Below are positions 53,029-53,561 of a stretch of 53,561 nt of DNA, in pieces. The notes below the pieces were generated by a model, which saw nothing but the letters and a program-made list of their open reading frames with translations, searched no databases and was not told where the DNA came from. The DNA is from Streptomyces viridochromogenes. Its GTDB lineage: Bacteria; Actinomycetota; Actinomycetes; Streptomycetales; Streptomycetaceae. The first letter of the stretch is position 1. Every line of letters begins with the position of its first letter. The DNA lies in NCBI RefSeq assembly GCF_001270495.1, contig NZ_LGUR01000236.1, positions 1-53,561 on the forward strand. Reading direction: 5' to 3'. The translations under genes and the position numbers were made by a program.

Positions 53029-53561
53029 GTGCCAGGAGCGGAACCTCTGGTCCGCATCCGCGGGCTCCGCAAAAGGTTCGGGGGGACCGTCGCGCTGGCC
53101 GGGGTCGACGTCGACGTCCACGTCGGCAGCGTCCTCGCCCTTCTGGGTCCGAACGGGGCCGGCAAGTCCACCCTCATCAAGGTGCTCTCCGGCGTCCACC
53201 ACGCCGACGCGGGCCAGATCACCGTGGACGGGCACCCACTCGGTAGTCACGCCGCATCGCACAGCATGTCCTTCATCCACCAGGACCTCGGTCTCGTGGA
53301 ATGGATGACGGTCGCCGAGAACATCGCCCTGAGCACCGGGTACGCGCGCCGCGCCGGACTGATCTCCTGGCGGCGGACCCGTGAGGACAGCACCGACGCC
53401 CTGCGGACCGTCGCCGCGCATCTCGACCCCGACACACCCATCGCCCACCTCGCCCCCACCGAACGCTCGCTGGTCGCCCTCGCCCGAGCCCTGGCGGCAC
53501 GGGCGAAGCTCATCGTCCTCGACGAGCCGACCGCCCGCCTCCCGGCCGCGGACTGCGCCCG
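53029..53561 (+). CDS. Sugar-type ABC transporter ATP-binding protein (3' partial)
   Basis: The window ends inside this gene; about 177 residues are visible. LVRIRGLRKRFGGTVALAGV starts the domain, LLGPNGAGKSTLIKVLSG is Walker A, and FIHQDLGLVEWMTVAENIAL is the Q-loop side. TERSLVALARALAARAKLIVLDEPTA is the signature and Walker B region, read here across a break. The signature LSGGQ is replaced by APTERS, as is common for one half of RbsA/MglA-like double ATPases, so ribose-type sugar import is likely. GTG 53029 has GGGAAG upstream; TTG 52999 and GTG 53002 are alternatives. It follows the SpoIIE protein by 76 bases. Confidence 0.75.
   Translation, partial: MPGAEPLVRIRGLRKRFGGTVALAGVDVDVHVGSVLALLGPNGAGKSTLIKVLSGVHHADAGQITVDGHPLGSHAASHSMSFIHQDLGLVEWMTVAENIALSTGYARRAGLISWRRTREDSTDALRTVAAHLDPDTPIAHLAPTERSLVALARALAARAKLIVLDEPTARLPAADCA

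Overview
The window looks like a stretch of Streptomyces chromosome. G+C is very high, codons are strongly third-position biased, GTG and TTG starts are frequent (one SDR start may even be CTG), and Shine-Dalgarno sites are of the GGAGG type. It also has twin-arginine and lipoprotein signals, an LAXTG sortase substrate, a mycothiol-type isomerase and many ANTAR, STAS, SpoIIE, TetR, MarR and IclR regulators. I see no rRNA, tRNA, CRISPR array, transposase or prophage gene. It is accessory-rich chromosome with many short regulator-plus-enzyme units.

Layout. 1-3.8 kb: the end of a thioester-reductase protein and two alpha/beta hydrolases (lipid-type chemistry). 3.9-4.9 kb: a wrecked GH10-CBM2 xylanase gene with an internal inversion. 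5-8.1 kb: lipoprotein, mycothiol-dependent isomerase, NADP oxidoreductase, methyltransferase. 8.1-13.0 kb: glpD and a TetR gene on one strand, divergent from an alkyl-DHAP-synthase-like flavoprotein and a diacylglycerol-kinase-like gene, an order that matches M. tuberculosis Rv2249c-Rv2252 as I recall it. 13.1-17.1 kb: winged-helix regulator, STAS-ANTAR protein, flavodoxin-like protein, sortase-anchored DUF1996 protein. 17.2-22 kb: SDR, DUF2071 and TetR genes facing an aldolase/sugar-kinase operon, then a methyltransferase. 22.2-24.5 kb: a DUF4239 membrane protein translationally coupled to an orphan solute-binding lipoprotein. 24.6-29 kb: one operon of MHS transporter, response regulator, histidine kinase and TAXI binding protein. 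29.3-33.7 kb: flavin monooxygenase, a large membrane protein with a degenerate dihydroorotate-dehydrogenase-like head and a duplicated membrane module, then a P-loop kinase and a dehalogenase-like hydrolase. 33.7-37.8 kb: secreted propeller-like protein, ABC-F protein preceded by a 7-codon leader peptide, epoxide hydrolase. 37.8-43.7 kb: GH97 glycosidase, zinc dehydrogenase, IclR regulator and sugar-acid dehydratase. 43.8-53.6 kb: cyclophilin, secreted lipase, P-loop kinase, GAF-ANTAR protein, MarR-SDR pair, metal-dependent cyclase, a 967-residue multi-sensor SpoIIE phosphatase, and the start of a sugar-type ABC ATPase cut by the window end.

The observations I would follow first are the duplicated membrane protein (30530-32068), the ABC-F leader and attenuator (36650-36780), the inverted xylanase pseudogene, the Rv2249c-Rv2252-like lipid locus, and two orphan binding proteins, one in an operon with a sensor kinase and one coupled to DUF4239. 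All family calls come from motif reading, without any search.
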